A stretch of DNA of 64,000 nucleotides, taken from contig CP036434.1 of the NCBI GenBank assembly GCA_007751475.1, forward strand, positions 1,860,001-1,924,000, read 5' to 3'. The number at the start of each line of letters is the position of its first letter. Positions within the stretch are counted from its first letter, which is position 1. Both the position numbers and the translations under genes were made by a program. Source of the DNA: Saltatorellus ferox. GTDB taxonomy: Bacteria > Planctomycetota > UBA1135 > GCA-002686595. The notes under the pieces are model-generated. The model was not told the origin of the DNA, did no database searches, and saw only the letters and a program-made list of their open reading frames with translations. Below are positions 1 through 8,280 of this stretch, piece by piece.

Positions 1-1
1 G

Positions 2-421
2 CAGCCCGGGTCGGGGATCGAGGGCGAGCTCAAGGTGGAGTCGAAGTCGCTCGACACGGCGCTGGCCGGGCGGGACGAGGCCATGCACGACTTGATGGAG
101 GCCGACGTCTACCCGACGATCGACTTCGTCCCGACATCGTTCCAGGCCGACACGGTGAACGCAGCGGAGCAGAAGGTGACGGGCAAGGTCTCCGGCAAGA
201 TGACGATCCACGGGATCGAGAAGCCGGTGGTCATGACCGTGACGGGCACGATCGACGAGAGCCGCAGGCTCGTGCTGGAGGGGGAGACGACCCTCGTCAT
301 GTCGGACTTCGAGGTGAAGCCGCCGAGCAAGCTCGGCATGATCAGCGTCGAGGACGACATCAGGCTTTGGATTGCGCTGCGTGCGCGCGCTTCCGACGTT
401 CCGGCCACGACCGGGAACTGA
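2..421 (+). CDS. YceI-like protein, 5' end missing
   Basis: The reading frame is open from the first bases, so the N-terminus lies outside the window. The visible part matches the C-terminal part of the YceI lipocalin-like beta-barrel: a GRDEAMHDLMEADVYPTIDF segment (in the family, RD..M....yP.I.F), followed by a KVSGKMTIHGIEKPV strand and a late F-E-V-K-P-P motif. YceI proteins are typically exported and bind isoprenoid or other long amphipathic lipids. The gene ends 2 bases before the next start and heads a five-gene operon with a type III polyketide synthase. Binding or shuttling the lipid product of that operon is an inference. Family assignment is fairly secure; ligand is unknown. Confidence 0.75.
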   Translation, partial: QPGSGIEGELKVESKSLDTALAGRDEAMHDLMEADVYPTIDFVPTSFQADTVNAAEQKVTGKVSGKMTIHGIEKPVVMTVTGTIDESRRLVLEGETTLVMSDFEVKPPSKLGMISVEDDIRLWIALRARASDVPATTGN

Positions 422-423
422 TC

Positions 424-870
424 ATGGGCGTTCCACTCGAGAGAAAGCGCGGCTTCGGGCTGCATCATCTGGCGGCCGTTGGTCTCCTCACGTCCCTCGG
501 AAGCTGCATCGCGCCCAGCGTGCTCGACGAGTCCGCGCGCGTCGTGGAGACCGAGGTCGAGCGTGAATGGCGGCCCGCCGTCGCCGAGGATCTGAGCGGG
601 CTCTACGGCTCCATCGACATCAAGGGACCCGCGGCCGCTGCGCTCTCGAAGCTCTTCTACTCGTTCGAGCCGAGCGGTAGCTACACGGGCGCCGCGCTCT
701 TCAGCGAGACCCCGCCGCGCTTCGAGACGCTCTCGGGCACCTGGGAACTCGAGGGCAGCGAGGTCGCGCTGGACGGCAACGAGCCCGCTGTGCTGGAAGC
801 GGCCGACGGTGCGCTCCGCATGACGGGTGCCGAGGGCACGGTCACGTTCGTTCGCGTCGCGACGCACTGA
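424..870 (+). CDS. Small lipoprotein, lipocalin-like, function unknown
   Basis: This 148-residue protein begins with a basic, then hydrophobic segment and an LGSC lipobox (Cys near residue 27), so it is probably a lipoprotein. The mature part is short and beta-rich, with a LSGTWELEGSEVALDG stretch and a preceding FEPSGSYTG strand, as seen in small lipocalin-like or META-like barrels. The ATG at 424 is chosen because it sits 2 nt after the upstream stop and gives a proper signal peptide; an earlier ATG in frame lacks one. It lies inside the polyketide operon. A role in carrying or sensing the lipid product is inference; no enzyme motif is visible. Confidence 0.65.
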   Translation: MGVPLERKRGFGLHHLAAVGLLTSLGSCIAPSVLDESARVVETEVEREWRPAVAEDLSGLYGSIDIKGPAAAALSKLFYSFEPSGSYTGAALFSETPPRFETLSGTWELEGSEVALDGNEPAVLEAADGALRMTGAEGTVTFVRVATH

Positions 871-871
871 G

Positions 872-1588
872 ATGGCGCAGGCACAGAACGACCTGGAGAT
901 CTACGACCGCGAGGCCGACGCCTGGTGGGATGGATCGGATCGGTTCTTCCGGTCGCTGCGCAGCGTCAAGGAGTTCCATCTGGAGCTGCTCCTCGAGCGC
1001 TGGGCCAGTGAACCGTCGGGGGCGCGCGTCGTCGATCTCGGCTGCGGTGGGGGACTGTTCTCCATGGCGCTGGCGGATCGCGGGGCGGACGTCGTCGGCG
1101 TGGACCTCTCGGGTCCGAGCCTCGGGAGCGCAGCGCGGGAGGCGGGGCGGCGCGGGCACGCGGCCCAGTTCGTGCGAGGTGACCTGACCTCCTCGCCCGT
1201 TCGAGACGGCTGGGCGGACCTCGTGCTGCTCAGTGACGTGCTGGAGCACGTGGAGGATCCGAAGGCGGCCGTGATCGAGGCAGGCCGGCTGCTCCGGCCC
1301 GGCGGGACGCTGTTACTGAACACCTTCGATCGCAGGCCGGGCGCGGGGCTGCTCGTCGTCACCGTCGCGGAAGGGCTGGGGCTCGTTCCGAAGGGGACCC
1401 ACGACCCCGCGATGTTCGTGCGACCGGCCGAGGTCGATGACGCCGCGCGCGAGGCGGGTATGACGCGCACGCACCTCGTGTGGGAAGCGCCGTCGCTCGT
1501 GAAGACCGTGCGCACGTGGACCATCCACATGCGGCGCGCGCCTCGCGGGTTTGCTTACACGGCGCTCTACGAGAAGGCCCAGGCCTGA
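872..1588 (+). CDS. Class I SAM-dependent methyltransferase, UbiG-like
   Basis: The 238-residue protein has the class I Rossmann signatures: motif I VVDLGCGGGLFSMAL near residue 52, an acidic post-I residue in VVGVDLS, the DVLEHVEDP segment and the LLRPGGTLLLNT motif. The combination and the early aromatic stretch (ADAWWDG) resemble UbiG/Coq3 O-methyltransferases of quinone biosynthesis. It starts 1 nt after the previous stop and is followed by a second, membrane methyltransferase and a type III polyketide synthase. O- or C-methylation of a phenolic or quinone lipid made by that synthase is the most economical role, by inference. A true ubiquinone or menaquinone role cannot be excluded. Confidence 0.8.
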   Translation: MAQAQNDLEIYDREADAWWDGSDRFFRSLRSVKEFHLELLLERWASEPSGARVVDLGCGGGLFSMALADRGADVVGVDLSGPSLGSAAREAGRRGHAAQFVRGDLTSSPVRDGWADLVLLSDVLEHVEDPKAAVIEAGRLLRPGGTLLLNTFDRRPGAGLLVVTVAEGLGLVPKGTHDPAMFVRPAEVDDAAREAGMTRTHLVWEAPSLVKTVRTWTIHMRRAPRGFAYTALYEKAQA

Positions 1589-1602
1589 CAAGGAGCGATG
1601 CC

Positions 1603-2436
1603 ATGACCGAGATCGCCCTGAGGCAGCGCGGACCCCGCGACACGGCGCTGGATCCGTCCTTGAGCACGCTGGCGAGGCGCGTGATCGCCGGGACCTACGG
1701 CCTCGTGAACCACGGGAGCTTCGTGGTCGCCGTCGCCGCCATGGCATGGGGGCTCTACCACGGCATGTCCCAGGAGGGCGTGCCGCATCTTCAGGTCGGC
1801 CTCGAAGGCGGGTGGCGCTGGCTCTGGAACGCGCTGCTCCTTCTGCAGTTTCCGCTGATTCACTCCTGGCTGCTCACCGCTCGCGGTCGGCGATTCATGG
1901 CGCGGCTCGCGCCCTTCGGGACCGGGCGAACGCTTGGAGCCACGATCTACACGACGCTCGCCTCCTGGCAGATCCTCTTCGCCTTCAGCGCGTGGGTTCC
2001 GATCGGGAAGGCTTCCTGGAGTCCGGAGGGCTGGCTTCTCCACGCCTGGCAGGTGCTTTTTGCGGGCTGCTGGCTCTTCCTGGTCAAGGCGCTGAAGGAT
2101 GGGGGCATGACGCTGCAGACGGGTTCGCTCGGCTGGATGGCGCTCTGGAAAGGAGAGCGGCCGCGCTTCCCGGGTCTGCGCACCCAGGGCACCTTCGCGG
2201 CTTGCCGCCAGCCGATCTACCTCGCTTTTGCGTCACTGCTCTGGACCGGGCCCGTATGGACGGCAGATCACCTCGCCGTCGCGGGCCTGTGGACGGTTTA
2301 TTGTCTCGTCGGGCCGATTCACAAGGAACGGCGCTTTCAATCCATGTACGGGGATGCCTTCATCACCTACAAATCCCGCATCCCTTACTTCGTTCCCAGA
2401 CTGAAAGGTCGATCGAGAACTCCACAGAGACCATGA
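1603..2436 (+). CDS. Membrane methyltransferase, isoprenylcysteine carboxyl methyltransferase-like
   Basis: The 277-residue protein has several hydrophobic segments and a C-terminal region typical of the ICMT/NnrU-like group: RQPIYLAF, then two hydrophobic stretches, HKERRFQSMYGDAF and Y-x-x-R-I-P-Y-F-V-P. Such enzymes use SAM to methylate lipophilic substrates in the membrane. Homologues sit beside type III polyketide synthases in alkylresorcinol/alkylpyrone operons (SrsB of Streptomyces, BpsB of Bacillus), where they O-methylate the product. The ATG at 1603 follows AGGAG by 7 nt, and the stop overlaps the next start (ATGA), so the synthase is likely translationally coupled. Confidence 0.75.
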   Translation: MTEIALRQRGPRDTALDPSLSTLARRVIAGTYGLVNHGSFVVAVAAMAWGLYHGMSQEGVPHLQVGLEGGWRWLWNALLLLQFPLIHSWLLTARGRRFMARLAPFGTGRTLGATIYTTLASWQILFAFSAWVPIGKASWSPEGWLLHAWQVLFAGCWLFLVKALKDGGMTLQTGSLGWMALWKGERPRFPGLRTQGTFAACRQPIYLAFASLLWTGPVWTADHLAVAGLWTVYCLVGPIHKERRFQSMYGDAFITYKSRIPYFVPRLKGRSRTPQRP

Positions 2437-3500
2437 GAATTGCGTCCGTTGGCCGCGCGCTCCCCGAGCACGTCGCCAGCCAACAAGAAGTCACCGCCGC
2501 CCTGATGCAGATCTGGAGCTCGCGCAAGTCCGTGACGGATCGGCTCCCGAAGCTTCTGGAGAACACGCGCGTCGAGCAGCGTCACCTCGTGATGCCCATC
2601 GAGAAGTACGGGGAGATCGGCACCTTCGGTGAGTGCAATGATTTCTGGATCGAGTGCGCGAAGGACCTCGGTGAGAAGGCGATCCTGGAAGGGCTCGAAA
2701 AGGTGGGCCTCGGGCCCCAGGACATCGACGCGATCTTCACGGTCACGGTGACCGGTCTCGCGAGCCCCTCGCTGGACGCCCGGCTCGTGAACCGGATGGG
2801 GCTGCGGGACGACGTCAAGCGGACGCCGATCTTCGGCCTCGGCTGCGTGGCCGGAGTCGCGGGTCTCTCCCGGGCGGCCGACTATGTGAAGGCCTATCCG
2901 GATCAGGTCGCGGTGCTCCTGTCGGTCGAGCTCTGTTCCCTCACGTTCCAGCCCGGTGACCACTCGGTCGCGAACCTGATCTCCTCGGGCCTCTTCGGCG
3001 ATGGCGCCGCGGCCGTGGTCCTCGTGGGCGAGGAGCGCGCGCGCAGGATGGGCCTCGAAGGGGGCCTCAGGGTCCTGGATACGCGGTCGATCTTCTACAA
3101 GGACACCGAGAACATCATGGGCTGGAGGATCTCCGAAGGGGGCTTCCAGATCGTCCTCTCCCCCGCGGTCCCCGAGGTCGCGAAGGAGCGCCTCTCGCCG
3201 GGCGTCGACGCCATGCTGGAGAAGCACGGCATGCAGCGCGACGACGTGGCCTCCTGGATCTGTCACCCCGGCGGCCCCAAGGTCCTGTCGGCGATGCAAG
3301 AGGGACTCGGCCTCGACGACTCGAAGGTCCAGCATTCGTGGGACGCGCTCGCGCAGCTGGGCAACCTCTCGAGCGCGTCGGCGCTGATGGTGCTACGCGC
3401 CCACCTGGACGCGGGCTCGCCGGGGCAGTTCAAGCGCGGCCTGGCGCTGGCCATGGGCCCGGGTTTCTGCTCGGAGCTGCTCCTGTTCGAGTGGTGCTGA
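2433..3500 (+). CDS. Type III polyketide synthase (chalcone/stilbene synthase family)
   Basis: The 355-residue protein has the thiolase-fold length and motifs of type III polyketide synthases. The catalytic triad is visible: Cys138 in GLGCVAG, His278 in CHPGGPK and Asn311 in GNLSSAS. The Cys-His and His-Asn spacings (140 and 33) match chalcone synthase C164-H303-N336. A late AMGPGF motif corresponds to the conserved GFGPG loop. Such enzymes condense a fatty acyl starter with malonyl units; bacterial examples beside an ICMT-like methyltransferase make alkylresorcinols or alkylpyrones. The start overlaps the upstream stop by 4 nt. Starter length and ring type cannot be read from sequence. Confidence 0.9.
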   Translation: MRIASVGRALPEHVASQQEVTAALMQIWSSRKSVTDRLPKLLENTRVEQRHLVMPIEKYGEIGTFGECNDFWIECAKDLGEKAILEGLEKVGLGPQDIDAIFTVTVTGLASPSLDARLVNRMGLRDDVKRTPIFGLGCVAGVAGLSRAADYVKAYPDQVAVLLSVELCSLTFQPGDHSVANLISSGLFGDGAAAVVLVGEERARRMGLEGGLRVLDTRSIFYKDTENIMGWRISEGGFQIVLSPAVPEVAKERLSPGVDAMLEKHGMQRDDVASWICHPGGPKVLSAMQEGLGLDDSKVQHSWDALAQLGNLSSASALMVLRAHLDAGSPGQFKRGLALAMGPGFCSELLLFEWC

Positions 3501-3560
3501 GCCGGTAGCGGGAGGGGGCCGTAGCGCATCCGGCAGCCCCTGCGTTCGACGTTCAGAGGT

Positions 3561-5069
3561 TCACGGAAGACGGTGCCACGCCAGCGTGGCACCGTAGTCG
3601 TCCGCGGCCACGACCGTGACGAGCGTGGTGCGATCCACCGTCTCGGTGGTCGTCCCGTCCTGGACTCTGGTCACTCGCGAGCCCGCCTTTCGAAGGAGAT
3701 AGGAGTAACCAGGTCGAACTCGGAGATCGCCGGCAAGGCGATGCTCCAGGTGAAGAGCGTGCTGCCTCTCGGCCTGACTCAGGCGAATTCTCTCTCTAGC
3801 AATCGTCGGCCGGAGCGAGCGAATGAAGTTCCATCCGTCGTGCTCGTCTCCGTTCGCCAGGGGATTGATGCCCTGGATGGCTCGTTGCAGCTCGTCATCT
3901 TCCAAGGGGCCGAGATCCAGCGCGACATCCACGTGGCCCAAGGATTGCAGGTGTCCCTGTGCGCTGAGTAGTGCGTCCTCTTCCCACAGGAACGGCTCCT
4001 CATACTCTCCAAAAGTGACAGAACCACCGCCATATCGACGGTTGATCAGGGGGGACAGAAGGCCCCGTCGGTAGATCCGGCACATGCCGTGGGCACCCTG
4101 TGGGGTGACCTGCCCCATGCGAATCTCGTAAGCAGTACGGTGATCCTCTGGCACCCAGAAGAAAGCGGGTTCTAGCCAGTCGCGCGTGCGCTTGAGTTCG
4201 GCAAGGAGCTGTTCTGCTCCCATGCCGTGTAGTTCGCCGAGCGTCGCTTCGTCAGGTGCCGGGACAAGACGTTCCACGGGGCTCTTGAACTGAAGTCGGG
4301 CGGGTGGGGCGAAGGCCTTCAGTCGTCGCCAGAGAAGGGTGACCCCGAATCGATCGCTGGCCACGTGCTGGAAGGCGATCAAATCATCGTGGCCGTCCAG
4401 GTGGATCGAGCGAAGGATGTAGGACTGGCCGATCTTGAGCCCATCTCGTTGGCGGTTGGCTCTTGCGGGGAACTTTGCGCCCCTGGGGAAGCCCGGGTGG
4501 CTTGCGTCCTGTTCGGTCCAGAGGCTCATCCACGACGTCTGCAAGTCGGGGCTCCAGCTGGCTGGGACAGGCTCTACGGACAGGGGAAGGCTGGAGATCT
4601 CAAGCTCTCCAATCGGGACCACGACGCCCCTGGCGCCACCATGGAAGCCGGACGAGAAGTACCCGTCGCAGCAGCTGAGTGCCGCTTCTTTCTGGTAGTC
4701 ATGCTCCCGCGTGGCGAAGGAGTAGTACGCACCGCCACCATCCAGATCGAGAGCGTCGAGAACACCGTCCACCTCGTCGCGCATTCGCATCATCCTCACC
4801 ATCCCACCGTCGTCGCCGAATTGCGCGAGTACGTCTTCGAAGCGCGCTTCTAGCTCGGGCGCCGGGGTCAGTAGCTTCTCTCGCAAAACCTGCTGAATCC
4901 AGCAGGCCCGATGCAGCTCGTCGATGACCTCGACAGACTCTTCGTCTTCGGCTGCTGCTATGAGGTCAGGTCCTTGAGGCCCGGGGTGGGGGTGGGTGGC
5001 TGGCGATGAAAAGAGAGCGACGAGGAGGCAGTTTGAGAGGGCCGTCGCGGGCAGGCGTCCGTACTTCAT
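3561..5069 (-). CDS. Secreted protein of unknown function with an internal repeat
   Basis: The protein is 502 residues from the ATG at 5069, which gives a plausible signal peptide (MKYGRLPATALSNCLLVALF); an upstream in-frame ATG would add ten non-signal residues. No catalytic motif or known family is recognised. Two segments resemble each other: one in the middle (GQSYILR ... DRFGVTLLWRRL) and one at the C-terminus (GYSYLLR ... DDYGATLAWHRL). This suggests a duplicated beta-rich module of about 45-50 residues. The gene is divergent from the sigma-factor fusion (146 nt between starts) and convergent with the polyketide operon. No function is proposed. Confidence 0.7.
   Translation of the reverse strand: MKYGRLPATALSNCLLVALFSSPATHPHPGPQGPDLIAAAEDEESVEVIDELHRACWIQQVLREKLLTPAPELEARFEDVLAQFGDDGGMVRMMRMRDEVDGVLDALDLDGGGAYYSFATREHDYQKEAALSCCDGYFSSGFHGGARGVVVPIGELEISSLPLSVEPVPASWSPDLQTSWMSLWTEQDASHPGFPRGAKFPARANRQRDGLKIGQSYILRSIHLDGHDDLIAFQHVASDRFGVTLLWRRLKAFAPPARLQFKSPVERLVPAPDEATLGELHGMGAEQLLAELKRTRDWLEPAFFWVPEDHRTAYEIRMGQVTPQGAHGMCRIYRRGLLSPLINRRYGGGSVTFGEYEEPFLWEEDALLSAQGHLQSLGHVDVALDLGPLEDDELQRAIQGINPLANGDEHDGWNFIRSLRPTIARERIRLSQAERQHALHLEHRLAGDLRVRPGYSYLLRKAGSRVTRVQDGTTTETVDRTTLVTVVAADDYGATLAWHRLP
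3571..3594. terminator. Perfect 11-bp hairpin between convergent genes
   Basis: Two perfect 11-base arms (CGGTGCCACGC and its complement) flank a 2-base centre. The site is 70 nt after the polyketide synthase stop and overlaps the last codons of the opposite-strand gene. No strong T-tract follows on either strand, so it may work as a bidirectional terminator or simply as a coding palindrome. Confidence 0.4.
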
Positions 5070-5214
5070 GGACCCGAGCCTAGGGCAGAACTGGTCCACG
5101 TGTCGACTTGATTCTGAGGCGGTGAAGCCCGCACTTTTTTATCCTGAGATTGCTGAATAGCGGTTGAGATGCCGCGCGTTTCTGCCTGGGAGAACCCCTC
5201 AGGGAAACCATGCC

Positions 5215-8200
5215 ATGAATCAGAAACCCTCTTCGCGCGACATCGTCCTCGAGAACCTGGAATGGGTGCGGCGACTGGCCGAGCGTCTCGTCAGCAGTCA
5301 CGACGAGGCGCAGGACGTGGTGCAGGAAGCATGGGTCAAGGCGTCGACAGCAGCGCCGGCCGAGGGAGTGCCGGAACGGCCCTGGCTCGCACGTGTTGTA
5401 CGGAACCTCGTCCATGATCGGACGCGCGCCAGGACACGGCGTGAAGACCGTGAGCGAGACGTCGCGCGCCCCCTGGAGGTCGAGGACGACGGACTTGAGC
5501 GGGAAGCGGAGCAGCATCGAACGACCCTGCGTGCCTGGGTTCACGAGCTGGCCGAGCCCTATCGTTCCGCGGTTCTCAAGCGTTGGTTCGAGCAGCAGTC
5601 GGTTCGAGACATGGCTGAGGCCGAGGGGGTACCAGAAGCGACGATCCAAACGCGATTGCGCCGAGCGAGGATCCAGCTTCGGGAGCGCGCGGAGCGCGAG
5701 GCTGGCCGGGATGCACAGCGCTGGCTTCTGGTCGCGGCGCAGGCATCGGCTGCTAAGTGGATCGGGGGCAGGACGGCGGGGGCTGGAGCCGTCGGCCTCT
5801 GGACCTGGCTGCGCGGGCTGGGGGCCTGGGCGAAGATGTGCGGACTGGCGGGAGCCATCTTTTTGGCCGTGTCCTCGGTCTGGATGCTGGGCGGAGGCGT
5901 GGTGCCCCCCCTGGGCAGTCCGGCGCGCACAAGTCTCGCGAGCGCCGAAGTTGAGTTGCATCCCCTGCCTGTCGCTGTCGAGCAGGCGGCCGGTCGGCGT
6001 CCTCTCACCGCTGACGTAGCCGAGGCGACAGTAGGCAGTGACGTAGAAGGCTCTGCCGCGCAGGAGAAGCCCAAGTTTCGGCTCGTGTTCCCCAACGCCG
6101 CGTCCCTGGAACGACCACCCAGGCTTGTCGTCAAGGTCCTGGATGAAAGCGGCGTACCTGCCCAGGGAGTCGCCGTGGGGATCTACGATGCACCTCGGTT
6201 CGGCCGATGCATCCATCAAGGCGAGGCGGACGGGAAAGGGCAGGTGGTGTTCCGCCGGCTGGAAGCAGTGGCGGAGAAGACCGGTAGTCAGAGGCTCTTC
6301 GTCGGGATCATGTTTGGCGGAGAGTCGATGGATAGGGTCCCGATCGACCTGAGCGATCTTCCTCCTGCCCCAATCGTCTTGAGTGCGCCGTCGACGGGTA
6401 CTGTGGTCGTGCGCCTGGTTGACGAGAACGGACGCCCGGTTGAAGAAGAATGCTGGATTTACGGCCAGGAACTCGATCCTGAATCGGGGCAGCCTGTGGT
6501 TCGAAGCGGTTCCCGCGTGTCCGCTTATCTGCGGGGCCAAATGGCCGTTCTTCAGGGGGTGCCGCCCGGCGTTCCCTTGGAGATTCTTGTTCGTGGTGGA
6601 GAGCTGCGGCGAGGTTCTACAAAAAAAATCAGTGGTGCGGCTGCTGGAGAAACCACCGAAGTTGAGGTTGAAGCCGGAGCCCTACATCCGGTCGTTGTAG
6701 GAAGGCTTATCGATCCTGAGGGTGAGCCTCTTGCGGGCGTCACTGCGGATGTGGATCTGGAAGGGGACGGCCGGCTGCGAATCAGGGCAGACGCCAAGGG
6801 ACAATTCAAAGTCGGTCTTGGTGGTCTTCGCTCTTCGCATCGTGGCTCAAAGGGCATCATCACTGCGCAAGTCTTCGACAGGCGAGCGGGCAGCCAGCTC
6901 TACTTCGGAGCCTGGACGAAGCTCCCATCCATCATCGAGACTCAGGTGGATGTGGGAGACATCCAGCTGTCACCTACTCCCTTACTCCTGACCGGGCGAG
7001 TGGTCGACACTGACGGTCAGCCGGTCGAGGGAGTCTCCCCGTCGGTCAGTGTTTGGGCCCTTGGCCAGCCTGGTCAGCCAAAGCCCGGGTGGAGTGAGCA
7101 TGCTTGTCAGATCGCCATGACGGATATCGACGGCGAGTTCCTGGTACACGGCTTGCCCACATCATTGGACCTCGGAATCTACGTCGACGACTCACGGAAT
7201 CAGTGGACAACCGACGCGACCCGCGTCGTGCGGCCAGGCGATCGTGACGTAGAGATCGTGGTCCGGAAGGGGGGCGACTTGAGGGGGCGCGTCCAATTCC
7301 CAACGGGAATTGATGCGGCGTCTTTCTCTATCCGTCCAAGTTTTGATCCACATGTCAAGGAGCGGGCGCAGTTGCGCTATAGCCGCAAGGTGCACATGGC
7401 GGAGGACGGTTCTTTTGTGCTGCCTGCGCTACCGGTGGCGCCAGCGATACTTCACTTGGAGAGTGACGAGGTCACTCTCCCGCTGAGTCAAATGGAGGGA
7501 ATGAAGCTCGACGGTGTCGTCCCCGACCCAGCGATCGAATCGAACCATCCGGACGTTGATCCATGGGATCTCCAACGCGAATGGGCGTACGTTGAACTCC
7601 GTGCCGAGGACCATCAGGGGAATCCGGTTCTGGATTCAGTTTTCGTGCTGGACGATGTGAGACTGCGAGCCCGGATGGGGCAAATGAAGGCGCTGGTGCC
7701 CAGACCTCTCCCGAACGTTCTGAGGGCGATCGCACTTGGTTACGACGAGGCCACCGCGCCCGTGCTGGACAAGACCGCCACAGTTACGATGCAGCGGAGC
7801 CGCGCGGTCGACCTTCGCCTCGACCGGCCCGTGCCTCCCTTGCCTGAAGGGTGGAGTCTCCATCTTGGCCTTCGCGCCGATCCATTCGATGCGAGCTGGA
7901 TGCCGCCCAAGTACGGGTACGAAGAGGTTAGCTCTCGCAATGCAATCATGCAGACCTACTCGCATCGCGAGTGGCTTCCTTTTCTTTCGGTGCAGCCTGG
8001 AGACAGGGTCTGGAATCTAGCTGTGCCCACTGGTATCGGCCTACGGCCCTACTGGCTGCTGCAGCGCCCGTACGACGAATCGAGAATGGAACATTGGCGT
8101 TTGATTGGCCACGATGGCGCCGCTTACCCCGTCCGATTGGAGGCGGCTGCGTCATCCCATGGATTTGACATCATCTGGGACGAGGCTGCCTTCGAGGAGG

Positions 8201-8223
8201 CCCGGCAAGCCTTGCAGCGGTAG
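5215..8223 (+). CDS. ECF sigma factor fused to a membrane anchor and large carboxypeptidase-regulatory-like region
   Basis: This is a 1002-residue fusion. Residues 1-175 are an ECF sigma factor: a region 2 with SHDEAQDVVQEAWVKA and a region 4 helix-turn-helix with YRSAVLKRWFEQQSVRDMAE and QTRLRRARIQLRE. A hydrophobic segment at about 208-230 probably spans the membrane. The remaining 770 residues are beta-rich and hold several carboxypeptidase-regulatory-like motifs (GRLIDPEGEPLAGV, GRVVDTDGQPVEGV, DGEFLVHGLP). The start follows AGGGA by 9 nt. ECF factors normally lack such extensions and rely on a separate anti-sigma factor; none is nearby. A one-protein membrane sensor that holds or releases its own sigma domain is inference. 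Confidence 0.8.
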   Translation: MNQKPSSRDIVLENLEWVRRLAERLVSSHDEAQDVVQEAWVKASTAAPAEGVPERPWLARVVRNLVHDRTRARTRREDRERDVARPLEVEDDGLEREAEQHRTTLRAWVHELAEPYRSAVLKRWFEQQSVRDMAEAEGVPEATIQTRLRRARIQLRERAEREAGRDAQRWLLVAAQASAAKWIGGRTAGAGAVGLWTWLRGLGAWAKMCGLAGAIFLAVSSVWMLGGGVVPPLGSPARTSLASAEVELHPLPVAVEQAAGRRPLTADVAEATVGSDVEGSAAQEKPKFRLVFPNAASLERPPRLVVKVLDESGVPAQGVAVGIYDAPRFGRCIHQGEADGKGQVVFRRLEAVAEKTGSQRLFVGIMFGGESMDRVPIDLSDLPPAPIVLSAPSTGTVVVRLVDENGRPVEEECWIYGQELDPESGQPVVRSGSRVSAYLRGQMAVLQGVPPGVPLEILVRGGELRRGSTKKISGAAAGETTEVEVEAGALHPVVVGRLIDPEGEPLAGVTADVDLEGDGRLRIRADAKGQFKVGLGGLRSSHRGSKGIITAQVFDRRAGSQLYFGAWTKLPSIIETQVDVGDIQLSPTPLLLTGRVVDTDGQPVEGVSPSVSVWALGQPGQPKPGWSEHACQIAMTDIDGEFLVHGLPTSLDLGIYVDDSRNQWTTDATRVVRPGDRDVEIVVRKGGDLRGRVQFPTGIDAASFSIRPSFDPHVKERAQLRYSRKVHMAEDGSFVLPALPVAPAILHLESDEVTLPLSQMEGMKLDGVVPDPAIESNHPDVDPWDLQREWAYVELRAEDHQGNPVLDSVFVLDDVRLRARMGQMKALVPRPLPNVLRAIALGYDEATAPVLDKTATVTMQRSRAVDLRLDRPVPPLPEGWSLHLGLRADPFDASWMPPKYGYEEVSSRNAIMQTYSHREWLPFLSVQPGDRVWNLAVPTGIGLRPYWLLQRPYDESRMEHWRLIGHDGAAYPVRLEAAASSHGFDIIWDEAAFEEARQALQR

Positions 8224-8280
8224 CAAAGAACTCGTTCGCGCCGCTGAATCGCCCGGTGAACCTTGCCGCTCATTGGGGCG

